Source: Cavia porcellus
Lineage: Eukaryota > Chordata > Mammalia > Rodentia > Caviidae
Reading direction: 5' to 3'
DNA: 64,000 bases
Assembly (NCBI RefSeq): GCF_034190915.1
Contig: NW_026947496.1
Span: forward strand, 56,678,501 to 56,742,500
Shown: piece by piece, positions 11,574 to 24,539 of the stretch
Layout of the letters: each line of letters begins with the position of its first letter
Position numbering within the stretch: the stretch's first letter is position 1
The notes under the pieces: model-generated
Databases searched by the model: none
What the model was told of the DNA's origin: nothing
Seen by the model: the letters and a program-made list of their open reading frames with translations, nothing else
Position numbers and translations under genes: made by a program

Positions 11574-14500
11574 TCTTTTTATTTTTTACTTAAAAAAAAA
11601 GAATAAAATAAAACAGGAAATAACAAAACAGGTCAGAACAGAACAATTTAAGCAGCCTAGTGTTACACCACAAGACAACCTGACATAACAGTGGCTCCCA
11701 TAATGTCTCTTTCCTTGAAATATTTGAGTATACCTTCATACACTGTAGTATCAAACATAAAAAGACAGTGTAAAACCATTCAAGAGAATGAAAGCATTAC
11801 AGAATATTCAAAACCAACTAACAGAAAATTAACAATGGCTACTATATTATCTCCTTGTCCATAAAAAATTTGTTTATACTATCACATATAATAAAATACA
11901 GTAAGATACAACATGAGAAAACCAATGGAGACAAAAGAACAAAAGCTTGGAGGGACTTAAAAACAAGATGTTATTAAATCAGCACTAGCTATTATAATGT
12001 CTTGTTTTCTTCAAAACAGCTGTTCATACCATCACAGACAATAATATCAAACAGCCCGGAATAAAACTATTCCAACTAATGAATGAAAACCTTATAAGGT
12101 TTCAAAGCAATATAATGGGGAATCATGATGACCACATACTTTTATGTATTCTTACTATTTCTTACACCAGGAAAACTATTCAGTATTTTTACAGGTGAGT
12201 TTGATTTATTTCACTTATGCATATGGTCTTAATCTGAGTCCATTTATTTATAAATATCCCAATGTGATCATTCTTTATAACTGAGTAGTACTCCATTGAA
12301 TAAAAATAACACAACTTTTTTTTAATCCACTCCTCAGTTGATGGACACTTAGGTTGTTTCCAAGATCTGGCTATTACAAATTGTGCTACTATAAACATGA
12401 GTGCACATATATCACTGTGGTATGATGTTTTCAGTTCTTCAGGGAATATGCCTAGAAATGGAATAGCTGTAACAAATGGGACTTCCAACCCCCGATTTTG
12501 AGAAATCTCCAGACTGACTTCCACAATGGTTGCACCAGTCTATACTCCCACCAACAGTGCAGGAGATCTCCTTTTTCCACACAGCCTCTCCAGGATTATT
12601 TGTTGTTAGTTTTCTTGAGCCTGGCCATTCTTTCTGGAGTGAGATGGAATCTCAGTGTGGTTTTAATTTGCATTTCTCTAAGGAGTAATAATGATGAGCA
12701 TTTTTGCATGTATTTATTTGCCATTGGTATTTCTTCCTCTGAGTGTTGTGTATTCATCTCAGATCCACCTTTTTGGATTGGATCTTTGAAATTTGGGGGT
12801 CTGATTTTTTAAAATTCTTTGTATGTTTTAGATGGAAGTCCTTTGTCTGGGGGACAGTTCACTAAGATTTTTTTCCCAGTTTGTGGGTTTTCTTGTCACT
12901 ATGCTGGAGATTTCTTTTGATGTGCAGAAACATTTTAATAAGAGGTGATCCCAGTTTTGATTCTGGGAATTATTTCCCATGTGGTTTGAGTCCTGTTCAT
13001 GAATTCTCTACCTACTCCTATGTCTTCAAGGTTTTTACCCAATTTGTCTTCCAATAGATTTAGTGTTTCTGTTTTAATATTCAGATCTTTGATCCATTTA
13101 TATTTTAATTTAGTACATGGTGATAGGCATGGGTCTAGTTTTAGTTTTCAGCATATGGACAGCCAGTTTTTCCAATGCCCTTTATTAAAGAGATTGTCAT
13201 TCTTCCAGTGAAAATGTTTGGCCCCTTTATCATATATAAGGTGGTTGAGTGTGTTTGTAGTTGTGGTTGTATCTTCTAATCTATTCTATTCATCTTCAGC
13301 TCTGTATTGCTTCCAGTACCATGTTGATTTTGCTACAGTTGCTTTGTAGTATAACTTCAAGTCAGGGATTGTGATGCTTCCTGTCTTGCCTTTGCTGCTT
13401 AGAACTGCCTTTGCTATTCTAGGTCTCTTCTGGTTCCAGATGAATTTGAGGAGTGATTTCTCTAGATCTGTGAGGTATGTTGATGCAATTTTTTATTGGG
13501 ATTGCATTGAATCTCTATAGTAGTTTTGGGAGAATGGCCATTTTCACAATATTTATTCTTCCTATCCATGAGCAAGTAATGTCTTTCCATTTTCTGAGAT
13601 CCTCTTCAATTATTTTTTCAGTGTATTATAATTTTCCCTATTTAGATCTTTCACTTCTTTCATGAGAATAATTTCTAAATATTTCATTTTTTTGGTTGCT
13701 AGTGTGAAGGGTGTGGCTTATCTTGTTTCTCTCTGTGATTTTTTTGTTAATGTATAGGAATGCTATTGATTTTTGAGCATTGATTATGTATCCAGGTACT
13801 TTGCAGAATTTATTTATTATATCTAGGTGTATTTCAATGGAATTTTGGGGGTCTTCTATGTAGAGTATCGTATCATGCGCAAATAATGATAATTAACTTC
13901 CTCTTTTTCTATCTTTATCCCTTTTATTTCTCTCTCTTGTCTAATTGATCTGGCCTGTATTTCCAGTACTATATTAAATAGAAGTGGTGATAAGAGACAT
14001 CCTTGTCTTGTGGCTGATTTTAAGGTAAAGGCCTTAAGTCTTTGGCCAGTTAGTATGATACTGGCTGTTGGTTTGTCATAAATGATCTTTATCATATTGA
14101 GGTAAAGACCATCTGTTCCAATTTTCTGTGAGGTTTTTATCATAAATAAATGTTGGACCTTATCAAAAGCTTTTTCTGCATCTATAGAATTGATCATGTG
14201 ATTCTTACTTTTGGCTTTATTGATATAGTGGATTATATTTATTGATTTACGTATGTTGAACCATCCCTGCATGGCTGGGATGAATCCGGCTTGGTCATGG
14301 TGTGTAATCTTCTGTAAATTTTGTTGTAAAAAAGAGAGGGAAAAAAAGTGCTCTAAAGGATACAACTGCAAGTGTGTTTAGGTGTGTTAAGATAGATGAC
14401 CATATTACTAAGTTTTTGTTGGATCATTGAACACAACTGTTTGCAGTCTCACTGTTTGAATGTCCACTTTGTATGCTTTAATCCTGTAACTTGAACAACT

Positions 14501-14620
14501 ATTTCTAAGATGACAATATGTAATCTATTAACTATTGATTTCTTACCATTTTTTTTGAAATTCTGTATTACTTGTACCCTTATACTGTTTTATTTTTTTT
14601 TCCTTTAAATAAGAAAAACA
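11574..14620. mobile_element. L1-B, twin-primed (5'-inverted) insertion
   Basis: From 11574 to 14318 the plus strand reads the reverse complement of an L1, covering part of the 3' UTR and the C-terminal two thirds of ORF2. At 14319 the orientation flips: TAAATTTTGTTGTAAAAAAG onward is sense L1 3' UTR, matching 33200 in L1-C and 7612 in L1-A. It ends in CCTTTAAATAAGAAAAAC near 14618. An inverted 5' part joined to a sense 3' part with about 0.5 kb missing between them is the product of twin priming during L1 integration. Confidence 0.75.
12189..14318 (-). pseudogene. L1-B ORF2 C-terminal two thirds, inverted
   Basis: Minus-strand reading gives the L1 reverse transcriptase and C-terminal region: [15 protein letters not shown] and [16 protein letters not shown] near the right end, then [12 protein letters not shown]. 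Towards the left it gives VPFVTAIPFLGIFPEELK and QPKCPSTEEW. The tail ends near INQTHL at 12189. Endonuclease and ORF1 are absent because the element is 5'-truncated at 14318. There are several stops and frame changes, so it is non-functional. Confidence 0.85.
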
Positions 14621-15411
14621 TTCACATTGTCTCTCCAACTACAGGAAGCTAAGAAACTCAGCCTGACTTTGTTCCAAAGAAATAAGAACAACAGTCTTAA
14701 ACATTGGTGAACAGTGTTAAACATTATCACATAACTAAGATTCACTAGGAATTTGGCATGTAGGAGCAGCTGTTCTAGCAATTACATTATTATTTCACAA
14801 AATATTTTGTGGTCAATCATCAGCAACATATTACATTTGAGCAAGTTGAAACTGGGAAGTAAAATAATTTTCCAATATTAGTCAAATAACTCGTAGTTGG
14901 GATCTGACTCTAGACATGAACACTAGAACCTATGTTATTGATTTATATACAATATTATCACCCAGGACTCATAAAGTACCTTTCCTTTGTTCAGAACAAG
15001 ATCTATTACAGCTCAAACAGGATCATCCTCAAAATCTAGTAGAATGCTTGACACATTGGTGCTTAGCAGTACTTCCTAAATGTTTGAATGACCATTCATT
15101 GGGGAGCAACTAGAAACAATCTAATGTCACCAGGAACACCAGACAGATCAAGCCAATGCTAAAAACTATTGTACAATAGTCTTTCTTTATTCCTGTGGGA
15201 TATGTTCCAAGACCCTCAGTAGACACCTGAAATCCTGGAAGTAACAGATCTACATATGCTATTTTTAAATGATATGTCTTAGAAATCCCAGCATTCCTTA
15301 TTAAGTTAAGAATGTTCACATTTCACTTGAATTATTTTATGGTTTCTTTTTGGCATACCTGAGTTGCCAACATTGCTGGTCTTATGCTTTGGGTCATTCT
15401 TAAAAGTCATT
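14621..15411. other. Unassigned intergenic sequence
   Basis: No gene or repeat recognised. Short frames at 14916-15113 and 15110-15319 have no known motif. Confidence 0.4.
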
Positions 15412-15970
15412 TGACTAGGTGCAGTGGCACACGCCTGGAATTCCTTTGTTATGGTTTATATGTGGATGTCCCCTAAAAGCCTCATGCAGGGATTTTGGAA
15501 GATGACTGGATCATAAGAGTATTAAGGCAGACTTGCTGTTAGAAGGTAGAGCTTGGTCAGAAAAGGTGGGTCCCTAGGAAGGGTTTATTTCCTTTCCCGG
15601 CTCTTTCCTTGATGCTCACTGATTCCTATCTGCAGTGAGGTGACAGGTTTTTTTTTTTGTTTGTTTTTGTTTTTGTTTTTGCCTTGTCCAGGGTCAGCTA
15701 GTTGTAGACTGAAACTTTTACTGATTTTGAGTCAAAATAAACCTTTCCCCTTTCAGTTGTGGGTGGTGGATACTATGTCTCAGTGTTGAACAAAGTGACT
15801 AAGAAATTTATGCTCTGGGAGGCTTGAGGCAGGAAGATCACAAATTTGAACCCATATGAATAACTAATGAGGTAAATTGCCTCAAAAGTTTTTTAAAAAA
15901 TGTAAATTAAAAGAGTTGGGAACATAGCTCACTGTGAAAATTCTGGATTCAATCCTCAGTACCAAAAATC
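15412..15970 (+). repeat. B1-like/ID-like composite SINE, split by an LTR
   Basis: The left part (15412-15447) reads AGGTGCAGTGGCACACGCCTGG, shortened here to GTGCAGTGGCACACGCC, the start of a 7SL-derived SINE. After the LTR the body resumes near 15811 with CTGGGAGGCTTGAGGCAGGA and AGATCACAAATTTGAACCC. At about 15905-15960 an ID-like piece follows: GTTGGGAACATAGCTCA, then GGATTCAATCCTCAGTACC. B1-ID dimers of this kind are known from several rodent families. Confidence 0.6.
15448..15808 (+). mobile_element. MaLR-type solo LTR inside a SINE
   Basis: Begins TGTTATGGTTTATATGTGG and closes with GAGTCAAAATAAACC, TTTCAGTTGTGGG and AACAAAGTGACTAAG. This is the typical MaLR pattern of an opening TGTTATGG and a closing AATAAA followed by a 'TAACTAAG'-like end. 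A T/G-rich simple stretch lies at 15649-15680. It interrupts the B1-like SINE. Confidence 0.6.
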
Positions 15971-17866
15971 AACACATTGATGAGTCAAATAAAAGTATAG
16001 ATTACTTAACATAACAGTGTGTGCACTAATAACACAACAGTTGATATGACAGTGAAGGTGGCTGCTAAAGAATGGTGCCAGATATGGAATTGATATGCTG
16101 GACACATGGATGGCTCATGCCTTGGCCAGGGTACAATAGGAGGGCTCGAGCTTTCTCCATGCTTCTCAGAATGAGAAGTTTAAAACATACAACTGTTTAT
16201 TTTTAGAGTTTTCCATTTAATGTTTTCAGAGTACAACTGACCTTGAGTAACTGAAATAACAAAAAAACAAAACTCCAGATAAGGGGAGACTGTTGAACAG
16301 TCCTGTGTTACTTTGTTTGTTTTGACAATATAGATCTCATTAATTACTCCAATTTACAGCAGACATTTGACTAGGTGAATATCAAAAAACAAATCTGACT
16401 TCATTATTGGCCTAAATTGGTAGAAGGAGGGCCCATTGAGAGAAAAAATGGGGAACATTCCTGAAGACAGCATGCAAAAGAGAAGCCTCTTTTTCAAGCT
16501 GGTGCTCTGAAGCCTCCCCTGAACAGCAGGAACTAGTCTAATGTGATAAAAACCTCTCTCTAGGTGGCATCTTAAAAGGAAACAAGTTTTCTAGTTCTGT
16601 GACCTTTCAGAAGAGGAATCTCAGCAGGAATCCTGAGTCTTGGCGCACACCCTCCAGCACTGGGAAATCTTTGAAGAGTCCAGCTTTGAAGAGTGCCTTC
16701 CCATTTACTGAGAGTGCATACACAATGAGGAGAACCCACCCAAGTCTGATTTACCAAACCCTGCTGAACTTCCTGCTAGATCTCTCCTTTGATAGAAGCT
16801 GCCTGGACTTACTTGGAGGTTTCCCAGAGCCTGTAAGGAGCCAATGGAGAGGGCACATTTTTATCAGGCTATTATGGTGTGAATCTTGCCAACAGAAAAA
16901 TAATGGGCAAAGAAAGAATTCTGATTGTCCAGTTGAGAAGCTGGAAGCTTCTGAGGCTTCAGGCCAAGAGAAGGAAGGCAAATTGAACGACAAAATAAAT
17001 CAAAAATATCATCACTGAACAATATGTTTGAAAGGGTTTAATGTCACCCTCTTACGTTTGCTAGGGTTTCCCCTAATTAACATACTGAAAGTTGATTTTT
17101 TAGTTCAGTGCTGCACTTTTCTTTCAAAGGCTTTATCATAGTTACAATATATGTATGTACGTATGTATGTGTGTGTGTCTATCTATGATTTTTAGATATT
17201 TTGGAGGCATTTTCCTTGACAAAGATAAGAAAGAATGATTTCAAAACATTTTAGAGTCCAAGAGATAGCACCTTCCAACACAGAGAAGGAGGAGTTCAAA
17301 CATGGATTGTAGAGTGTTGTGCAGGAAAATTACAAATAATGCAGTTGTTGACACTGAATGCCTGGCAAAATAATAATTTTGTGAGCATTACTTATGAACA
17401 TTTATCAAATAATCCCCTATCCTAGGAACTGTGCTGGAAGTTTTATATGCATAATCTTACTTAATTTGAGTGAGAAACAAGGCCATCAGCTTTCTGAAAA
17501 ATTCCTTTCAATTAAAAAGCTTTTCTATAGAGAATGCAATTGAAAATTATTTTTGGGTTTGCAGCTGTGAGTTATTAATTGTGTTCCTGTTGTGGGGAAG
17601 GTCATGTTTTAAAACATCAACCCATGTGCCTTTCATTTTTGGTAGCTCCCCTTTTATCCTCTGGCATTGTCTAAGCAAGACTGGAAAGTGTTTGTTCCAT
17701 TGGTCAAAAAAAGTACACCAGGAAAGTGCAGGAAGGAGGTTTTCAGCTTCAAGTTCCTGCCGAACTGATAACATAAACAGTAGACATGGAACAAATGATG
17801 ATACTAGAGATGCCTTTTCCAGTTTCTTTCCCTCAGATTGTATGGGATTAGGATACACTGTGATCT
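15971..17866. other. Unassigned sequence with a short TATG/TG microsatellite
   Basis: No gene recognised. A microsatellite of TATG and TG steps lies at about 17149-17180. Overlapping open frames on both strands at 16599-17018 and 17470-17889 have no domain I recognise, and I do not treat them as genes. Confidence 0.4.
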
Positions 17867-18210
17867 TGTTAGGGTTTTCAGTGCAATGAAAGAGAAAAAA
17901 TATAAAGTAAAAAAGTAGCCTTTATTTCAAGGATATGGAGGAGAATCCAAGACCATAGACAGCCTGGCACCCTCTGACTGGAACATGGAGTATGGGATAT
18001 ACATATAACCTCTAGCTGGGATGGCCCTTAGGGCGGGCATTGATGATGTGCAAGGAACTGATTGGGATGTTTTTCACACCACTAGGAAAGGAAAAGGGAA
18101 GTTGTCATAGAGGAAGGAGGAAGTGACCTCAAGGTAAACATTCCTTGGTTCTGTCTCCCACCACCTTAATATCATTTAACTTATTCTATGGCAAAACTCT
18201 TTCATTCCCA
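17867..18210 (-). repeat. 3' LTR of the class I provirus
   Basis: On the plus strand it runs from TGTTAGGGTTTTCAGTGCAATG, given here as its first part TGTTAGGGTTTTCAG, to TTTCATTCCCA. Words shared with 26125-26470 include AGTCCAAGACCATAG-like, ATACATATAACCTCT, CTGATTGGGA and ATTCCTTGGTTCT. A minus-strand AATAAA lies in the segment CCTTTATTTC at about 17919. Confidence 0.7.
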
Positions 18211-18899
18211 CCTTTGTATTGTTAGGAAAAGGGCAAAGTCTCTCTCTTACTACTTACTGCTAAAAGGGGGCACTGTATTGGGGTTTAGGAAGGCTGATGG
18301 GATGATGATTGATGCCCATCTAGAAGCTGATACCAGGTGTTTAAGCCAGGACAGCTTCATCATTGGTGCATGCCCACCACTTAGACTGGAAAAACAAAGA
18401 GACAAGGTGCTATGAGGAGGCAGGCCACTATCATAGTTAAGTACCCAGGAGAGGTAGAAGGAAAGATGTCTTTGATTTAAATATGCCATTCCATCAGGGC
18501 CACAATGAGGTAGAATCTGAAAAATAAATGTGAGGTTAGGAGGAGTGAAATTATTAGAAGTGATTTTTCCCCCACCTGAAAGGGTGTAAGTTAAAAATGT
18601 AGGTAAGTGGGGCTCGTCTTTGGTCCAGGAGTTGAGCTGGAAAGAATAAGAAGCATGAGAAATATAAGCCCTTGTTGAATCATATTTGAGAAATTACAGA
18701 GTAGAAGAGGGGAAGGTCCATGGCTATGTCACTCTAAGGGAACTAAAAGCCTAAACTCCCAGGGATCTCACGTTTAACTAGACAGCTGAGGGTAGAGAGA
18801 ATTAAGGCAGTTATCATGTAGAACAGCATGAAGATGATTTTACACATGATGTGGGAGTCTTTAGGAAAGACTGTCATGATTCTTTCTATAAAAAAAATA

Positions 18900-21600
18900 G
18901 ATTATAAGGGATTAGGAATCAAATTGGATAACAAAATGTGACTTAGCCTGAGAGTTGCAGCTGTGAGGTCTTGGTGAGATGGAGACAGGTGGGCGATAGA
19001 AGATGACCACTCAGGATGGTTAGAGTCAGGATTGGGAAAGCACCACTTAGCTTGAGTGATGTGAAACCAGGATGAAAGTCCAACAACTTTGATCACAGTT
19101 GGGGTTGTGAAGACCAGGTAGGGGCCACTCCACCTTGGTTGTAGTCCTATGGATGATTTCCTGTAACAGGACTTTGGTAACTATATTAGCAGTCTCCCTG
19201 GTTGTGGGAAAGGCTTTTGCCCATCCTGGAAAAGCACAAACAAAGGTGGGAAGATATTTGAGAGTTTTGTGGTGGGGCATGTGTGAGAAATCTACCTTCC
19301 AGTTCTGACCAGGAATGTGTCTTGTGAAATTAATGAATAGGAAAGGAATGGGGTGCTATGTGTCCCTGAGGAGAGGTCCTAGCACAGAGATGACAGTTGT
19401 GAGTAATCTGAAGAATGATAGCCTTTAGAGAAGGGTATGTGACTACTGGGGCTAAGAGTCTGTACAGGGCCTCTGATCCTATAGGGAAACAGTTATGTAA
19501 GTCAGTGATGACATCTAAGGCCTGCTGATCTGGGAAAACAAGTTTTGATCCCTGGAAAATCCATCCCTGAGTGCTTTGTGTGTAACCCGGTTTATGAAGT
19601 AATTGTAGCTGCTCTGGGGAATAATTAGGTTGAGGTAGACTGTTTGGGACTAATGGGAGAAGATGAGAAGGATAAGGCCTTTGTGCAGTTAACTTGGCTT
19701 GTGAATCTGCAAAGGCATTGCCTTGAGCAGTGGGCTCTGCAGACTTCTGGTGTCCCCTGCAATGAATAACTGCTGCTTGCTTTGGGAGTTGTGCTGCCTC
19801 TAAGAGCTTAATGATAAGAGGCACATTAATGATGGGGGTCCCCTGAGAGTTGAGAAAACCCCTTTCTTGCCAGATAGTGGCATGGGAGTGTAAAATGTTA
19901 AATGTATACTTTGAATCAGTGTATATATTTTTGATTTTGTCCTTTGCTAGTGTAAGAGCCCTTATAAGGACAATAAATTCTGCCCTCTGGGAAGATGTCC
20001 CAGGTGGCAGTGAATTAGCCTCTATAATTTTTGACTGATTAACTACTTCATACTCTGCTTTCTTTTGGCTGTCTGTGTTTGTTGAACAGCCATCTATGAA
20101 CCATGTGTCAAAGGTAAAGACAGAGGTGTGCTACTAATGTGAGGGAAAGGTGTGGGAGTCCTCTGTAAGAACTCAATATAGTCATAGTGATGGTGATCCT
20201 CTGAGGTAGGAAGCAAAGTTGCCACATTAGGAGGACCACTAGTTGCAGTAGAGATACATGGTCCTGAAAGAGGGCTAGATATACCTGTTGAAGGTGAAAA
20301 AGGGTCATCAGGGCAGGGAGTGTTTATGTGAGATAAGCTCACTTAGATGAAGAGGTGAGTGTACTGTAATATACTGACCTAGTGTGAACTTTTTAGATTC
20401 CTGTGTTAGTAGGGCTTCAGCCACAAGAGCTTGGAGACAAGGTGTCCACCCTTTTACTGTGCTGTATAAATGCATTGACAAGTAGACTACCACTTGAAAA
20501 GAAGGTCCCTTTTTGTGTCCTAGAACACTTATAGCATTGTGGCCCTGAGAGGTAGTATATAGAGTGAAAGGTTTTGTGGGGTCAGGAAAGGTAAGGGCTG
20601 GAGCCCTTAGGAGAGCCTCTTTCAATTTATGAAAGGAGGCATGTATGGGTGGGGGTCTGATAAGTAGCTTTGTAGAGGGGTTGAGCTCAAGCCACAAAGT
20701 TAGGAATCCAGAGACAAAAGAAATTAACTAAACCTAGGAAAGATATAACCTGTTGTTTACTTGTGGGCTCCTGGAGATCTCGAAGAATTGCCTTACAATC
20801 TTGATGGAACAAGCGATAGGAGTGAGAGAGAGACCTAGAGACATCAAATGACTTTTGGGGAAGCTATTTGGGCTTTAGCAGGAGAGACCCTGTACCCACG
20901 ACTGGCAAGAAAATTAAGGAGACTAGTTGAATGCTATATGGCTAATGTATGGGATAGAGAACATAAGAGAAGGTTATCTATGTATTGAAGGAGAGTTCTA
21001 GGTGTGAGATCAAGTTCTGCAAGGTCAGCATCAAGATCTTGGGTAAAGAAGTGAGGACTATCCCTCTGTCCAAGTAAGTTGTTGAGACCTGTAAGGGTCT
21101 GGATCACTCCATGTAAAGGCAAGGAAATCCTGACAACTGGGGTGTAGAGAGATGGTAAAACAGACATCTTTAAGATCTACAACTGTAAAGGGAGTGGTGG
21201 AGGGGATGAATATGAGAGAGCATGGTATAAGGATTTGGCACCACTGAGTGAATTGGGAGAACAGTGCTACGGATTACCCTAAGGTTCTGCAGTAGACGGT
21301 AAGACCCATCAGACTTGAGTACCAGGAGAACAAGAGCATAGGGTGAATAGATAGGTTTAAGAAAACCATAGTTTAGGTGCTTGATTATAGGTTTAAGTCC
21401 CTGTAAATATTTGGGAGCTATGGGATATTGGGGAATGCAAAGAAAAAAAAATTTTTTTTTGTCTTTTTCATTTTTATCGGTACCGGGGATCGAACTCATG
21501 ACTGCCTACTTGCAAGGCAGGCGCTTATGCCGCTGAGCTAAATCTCCAGCCCCGCAAAGAAAAATTGAAGGATCACTGAGACAAATTAAAATAGGCATGG
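18900..21600 (-). pseudogene. Class I provirus pol (RT, RNase H, integrase)
   Basis: Read right to left. The RT N-terminus is at about 21499-21170 (QYPIAPKYLQGLKPII, SDGSYRLLQNLR, HSVVPNPYTMLS). The RT active-site area is at 21167-20934 and reads LLQYIDNLLLCS, so the second catalytic Asp of the usual YxDD is Asn. The connection region is at 20697-20308 (LRAPALTFPDPTKPFTLY). RNase H is at about 20040-19730 (SSQRAEFIVLIRAL, IYTDSKYTF, HCRGHQK). The integrase zinc region (HNCHLCARTSP) and core (KVDFSHMPHHKTLKYL, GWAKAFPT) follow to about 19000. There are multiple frame breaks and a SINE within RT, so it cannot be active. Confidence 0.85.
21437..21564 (-). mobile_element. Young tRNA-Ala-derived (ID-type) SINE with target duplication
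   Basis: Same subfamily as the copy at 5591-5716. The minus strand reads GGGGCTGGAGATTTAGCTCA, with A box TTAGCTCAGCGG, anticodon-arm CCTTGCAAG and B box GAGTTCGATCCCC, then a tail rich in A. It is flanked by GCAAAGAAAAA at 21437-21447 and 21554-21564. The intact A and B boxes indicate a relatively recent insertion into the pol pseudogene. Confidence 0.85.
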
Positions 21601-22194
21601 CATGGGTAGCATGGGTGGGATTGGATGTCTCAAACATCCAATGAAGGAGAAAAGTGGACAAATAATAGCAGAAATGAGGCAGAGAAGGTGGGCTATAATC
21701 TCTAATATAGATAGCCTTAATACACTAACAAAAAGAAACACAGGCAGAGTAGATTAGGAGGCAGGATTCAGAGAGATGCTCTAAATAAGAAATATAGTCA
21801 ACCTGAAAGAGGCTTAATAAACTGAAAGTCAAAGATGAGAAAATGGTGCTCTATGTGATAAGAGAAATAGGTACAACTCGTCCAGCAGCTGCAGATAGGT
21901 TGGAAAGTCATGACACTTTTGTGCCGTGGAGAATTACTCAGCTGGAAGGAAGGAAAACCTTGTGGCTTTAGTTAGTACAGGAATACAGCTCAAGATCAAG
22001 CTCAGGGGTAAAAAGGTTCAGCACCACTCAAATAGATAATACATTGCCTCCCTAATGTAAAAACTAAAGGAGCTAGAGGGACCCAAAATATACAAAGAAC
22101 CCTGAAAAAGGGAAAGGGGAGAAATTGCCTAAAAAAGGAAGGCAGAGGACATTGTTAATAGTGTATCAGGATTTAAAAGGCACATAGTCTTACC

Positions 22195-23310
22195 ATTCTG
22201 TTTAGTTTGATTTTACTTTATTCTGGTCTGTCTGCTCATACTAGATTTGAGGTCACAGACAGCTATCCCCAAAATAGCAGGCTATACTATGGTAACTATC
22301 CTTAATTTCCTATTAACTTAAACTGAAGCCCTGTATTACTTACATTGTCTTACTATGACTGATATTATTTGAAGCTAGTTTGTTGGACCCTGCTTTGTCT
22401 TGACTGATTTTATTCAAATTTGGTATGCTTGATGTTATTAGTCTAAGAGTAGAAGCAACTACTCTGAAGATGACAAGATGTAATAAGATATCCATTCCAG
22501 TTTGATTATTAACTGCTGCTGAAGTCCTACAATGTCTCCAATGTTGTGTTTTTATTAAAATTGCTATACAATACTATGTTCAATTTGATTATGTCTGATG
22601 ATATAGACAATTCTATGGAAAATAACAAGAGAAAGCTTAGTAACTACTGTAGATCACCTAATATTGTGGTTTTATATGTTTTTTTTTCTTTTCATGTCTT
22701 TCTAGTAATTTGTTTGTTGTCTTATTTTGATCTGTTTTTCCCTATAATACAGAAAGGATAGATATACATGTAGAGATTCACACATGTGGAGAATTTCTAA
22801 ACAGTTTACGAAACAGATTATATAATGAACGATGTAAGGAACAGATACTCTGAAGAAGAAGAGACATTAAGATACCCAGTGCTGATTCTGTAGCATTATA
22901 ATACAAAATCTAGCAATACTGTTATTCACTTATTCAGAGTGATATTAGTCTAATCTCTTATGTTTAATTTCAGCATACATAAAGATAGGGACAGCTATTT
23001 AGAAGAGAATGAGAGACATTATGGCAGTCATTGTTGACTTCCCCAATGTCAGGTCTTGAAGACCTAAAAAGCCTTTATCATCCTGTTATGAGTAGATTAG
23101 TTTTATGATGTTCAACATGTATTTAATATGTGTGAAGATGGGGCAACTATTTATAAGAAAACTAGAGACAATATGATAGGCAGTGAAGATCTCCAGTGGA
23201 CTTTCTTTGAAATCTGCATTCCTTAAAAATTGTTTCCTTATGATCTGTTTTGTTCCATTTTGTTATGTTTAATCTTATCCTCTTTAAAATAAAAAGCAAT
23301 GCAAAAAAAA
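22195..23310 (+). mobile_element. 5'-truncated L1 (3' UTR only)
   Basis: Repeats the tail units seen in L1-A and L1-C: TTTAGTTTGATTTTACTTTA, ATAGCAGGCTATACTATGG, CAATTTGATTATGTCTGATG, GATATAGACAATTCTATGG and others, seven or so units long. It ends CTTTAAAATAAAAAGCAATG with A-run at about 23300. It is inserted in the class I provirus between pol and gag. Small frames in it are not genes. Confidence 0.7.
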
Positions 23311-24539
23311 GAAGAAACTGACATGTCATTCATTTGTCATACACACATTTAAGTTTTACCACTGTATAAGTACCTCCTGTGCTGTTAGAATGTCTAATGC
23401 CATCTGATTTTTGGAGGATGGAATGTTTTATTAATTTTACCTTTTTATTTAGGAGATAGATCAGCTGCAATGTCATTTAATGCCAGTTGAGTATAGTTAA
23501 TTATGGCCCCAATATGCATTGTATAACCTTTTTGTAAAAGATCTGGTGGATCCCAGCAAAATGAATCCAAAAGGAATTTATAATTATCTCTTAATTTTAG
23601 TTGTTGAACATCCAGAATATGGATAACAGTACAGTGTAGTAGAGGCAGTAAGTTTAACATAGAACATTAAATGGAACTACTATTTTCTATTAACCATGGA
23701 TATTTTAACATTTGCACACTGAAGAAATTTGTGACATTGTTTGGACTGCTCACTATTTAATCATCTCTAAGTATAGCATATACATTACATAAATTTTTAT
23801 TTAAAAATTATTATTTGAATGGTGACCTCATGTTGGTCTGACCTGAATCTTCTGTGGGAGCACAAGAAAAAGGCACACATCTGGATATGAAAGAAAACAC
23901 TTGCTTGTCAACATAAACAATCCCAATTTTATATTTGAAGGCATGAATATGCCATCAGATCAGCAATAATGAATTGTCTTAGTTATATGAACTTTAGTTG
24001 AGGTATCTGCCATAAGGCTATGGAGATTATTGGGACCTCCAATTAATAAGCAAGAGCTGGTTAAAGTTACCAGTGCTCACTTTCTTATTCATCAATTGAA
24101 GTCCTGTCCAATGTTTCCTGACCCCCAGGGATTTTGTTTAATTAATTCTAGCATCTTTCCAAACAGCTGACAACCTAAGTGGAAACATGTTTTTTTAAAA
24201 ATCTGTAACCCAAATAAACCTTAATTTAATGGTCTGAAAATGCAAAAGAAGAGGAAAAAGATTGTTGAGCTCAAATAAAAAGGAACAGCTGTTTACAGAG
24301 CAGGCAAATGGACAAACATGAACAGATGATCTGTACAGTATAAACAGACTGGACAAAAAGACAACAGATATATAGACTGACAAACATGTTATAAAATTAG
24401 AGTGCACTCAAATATATTTGGTCAATTTGAACTATAATAAACCTTTTTGTAAATTAATTAATAGAGATCTCTTGAAATAAGAATACCAGAAAAGGAACCT
24501 AATTTATGGCTAATCTGAGATAGATCAGAGAGGGAAAAA
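23311..24539. other. Unassigned part of the class I provirus interval
   Basis: This should be gag/pro territory of the provirus, but I recognise no motif on either strand. A minus-strand frame at 23445-23660 shows no retroviral signature. It may be unrelated inserted DNA. Confidence 0.35.

Noticed and set aside
16599..17018. Opposed 139- and 80-codon frames as host exons
   Set aside because: No domain, no splice signals that fit, and the two frames overlap on opposite strands.
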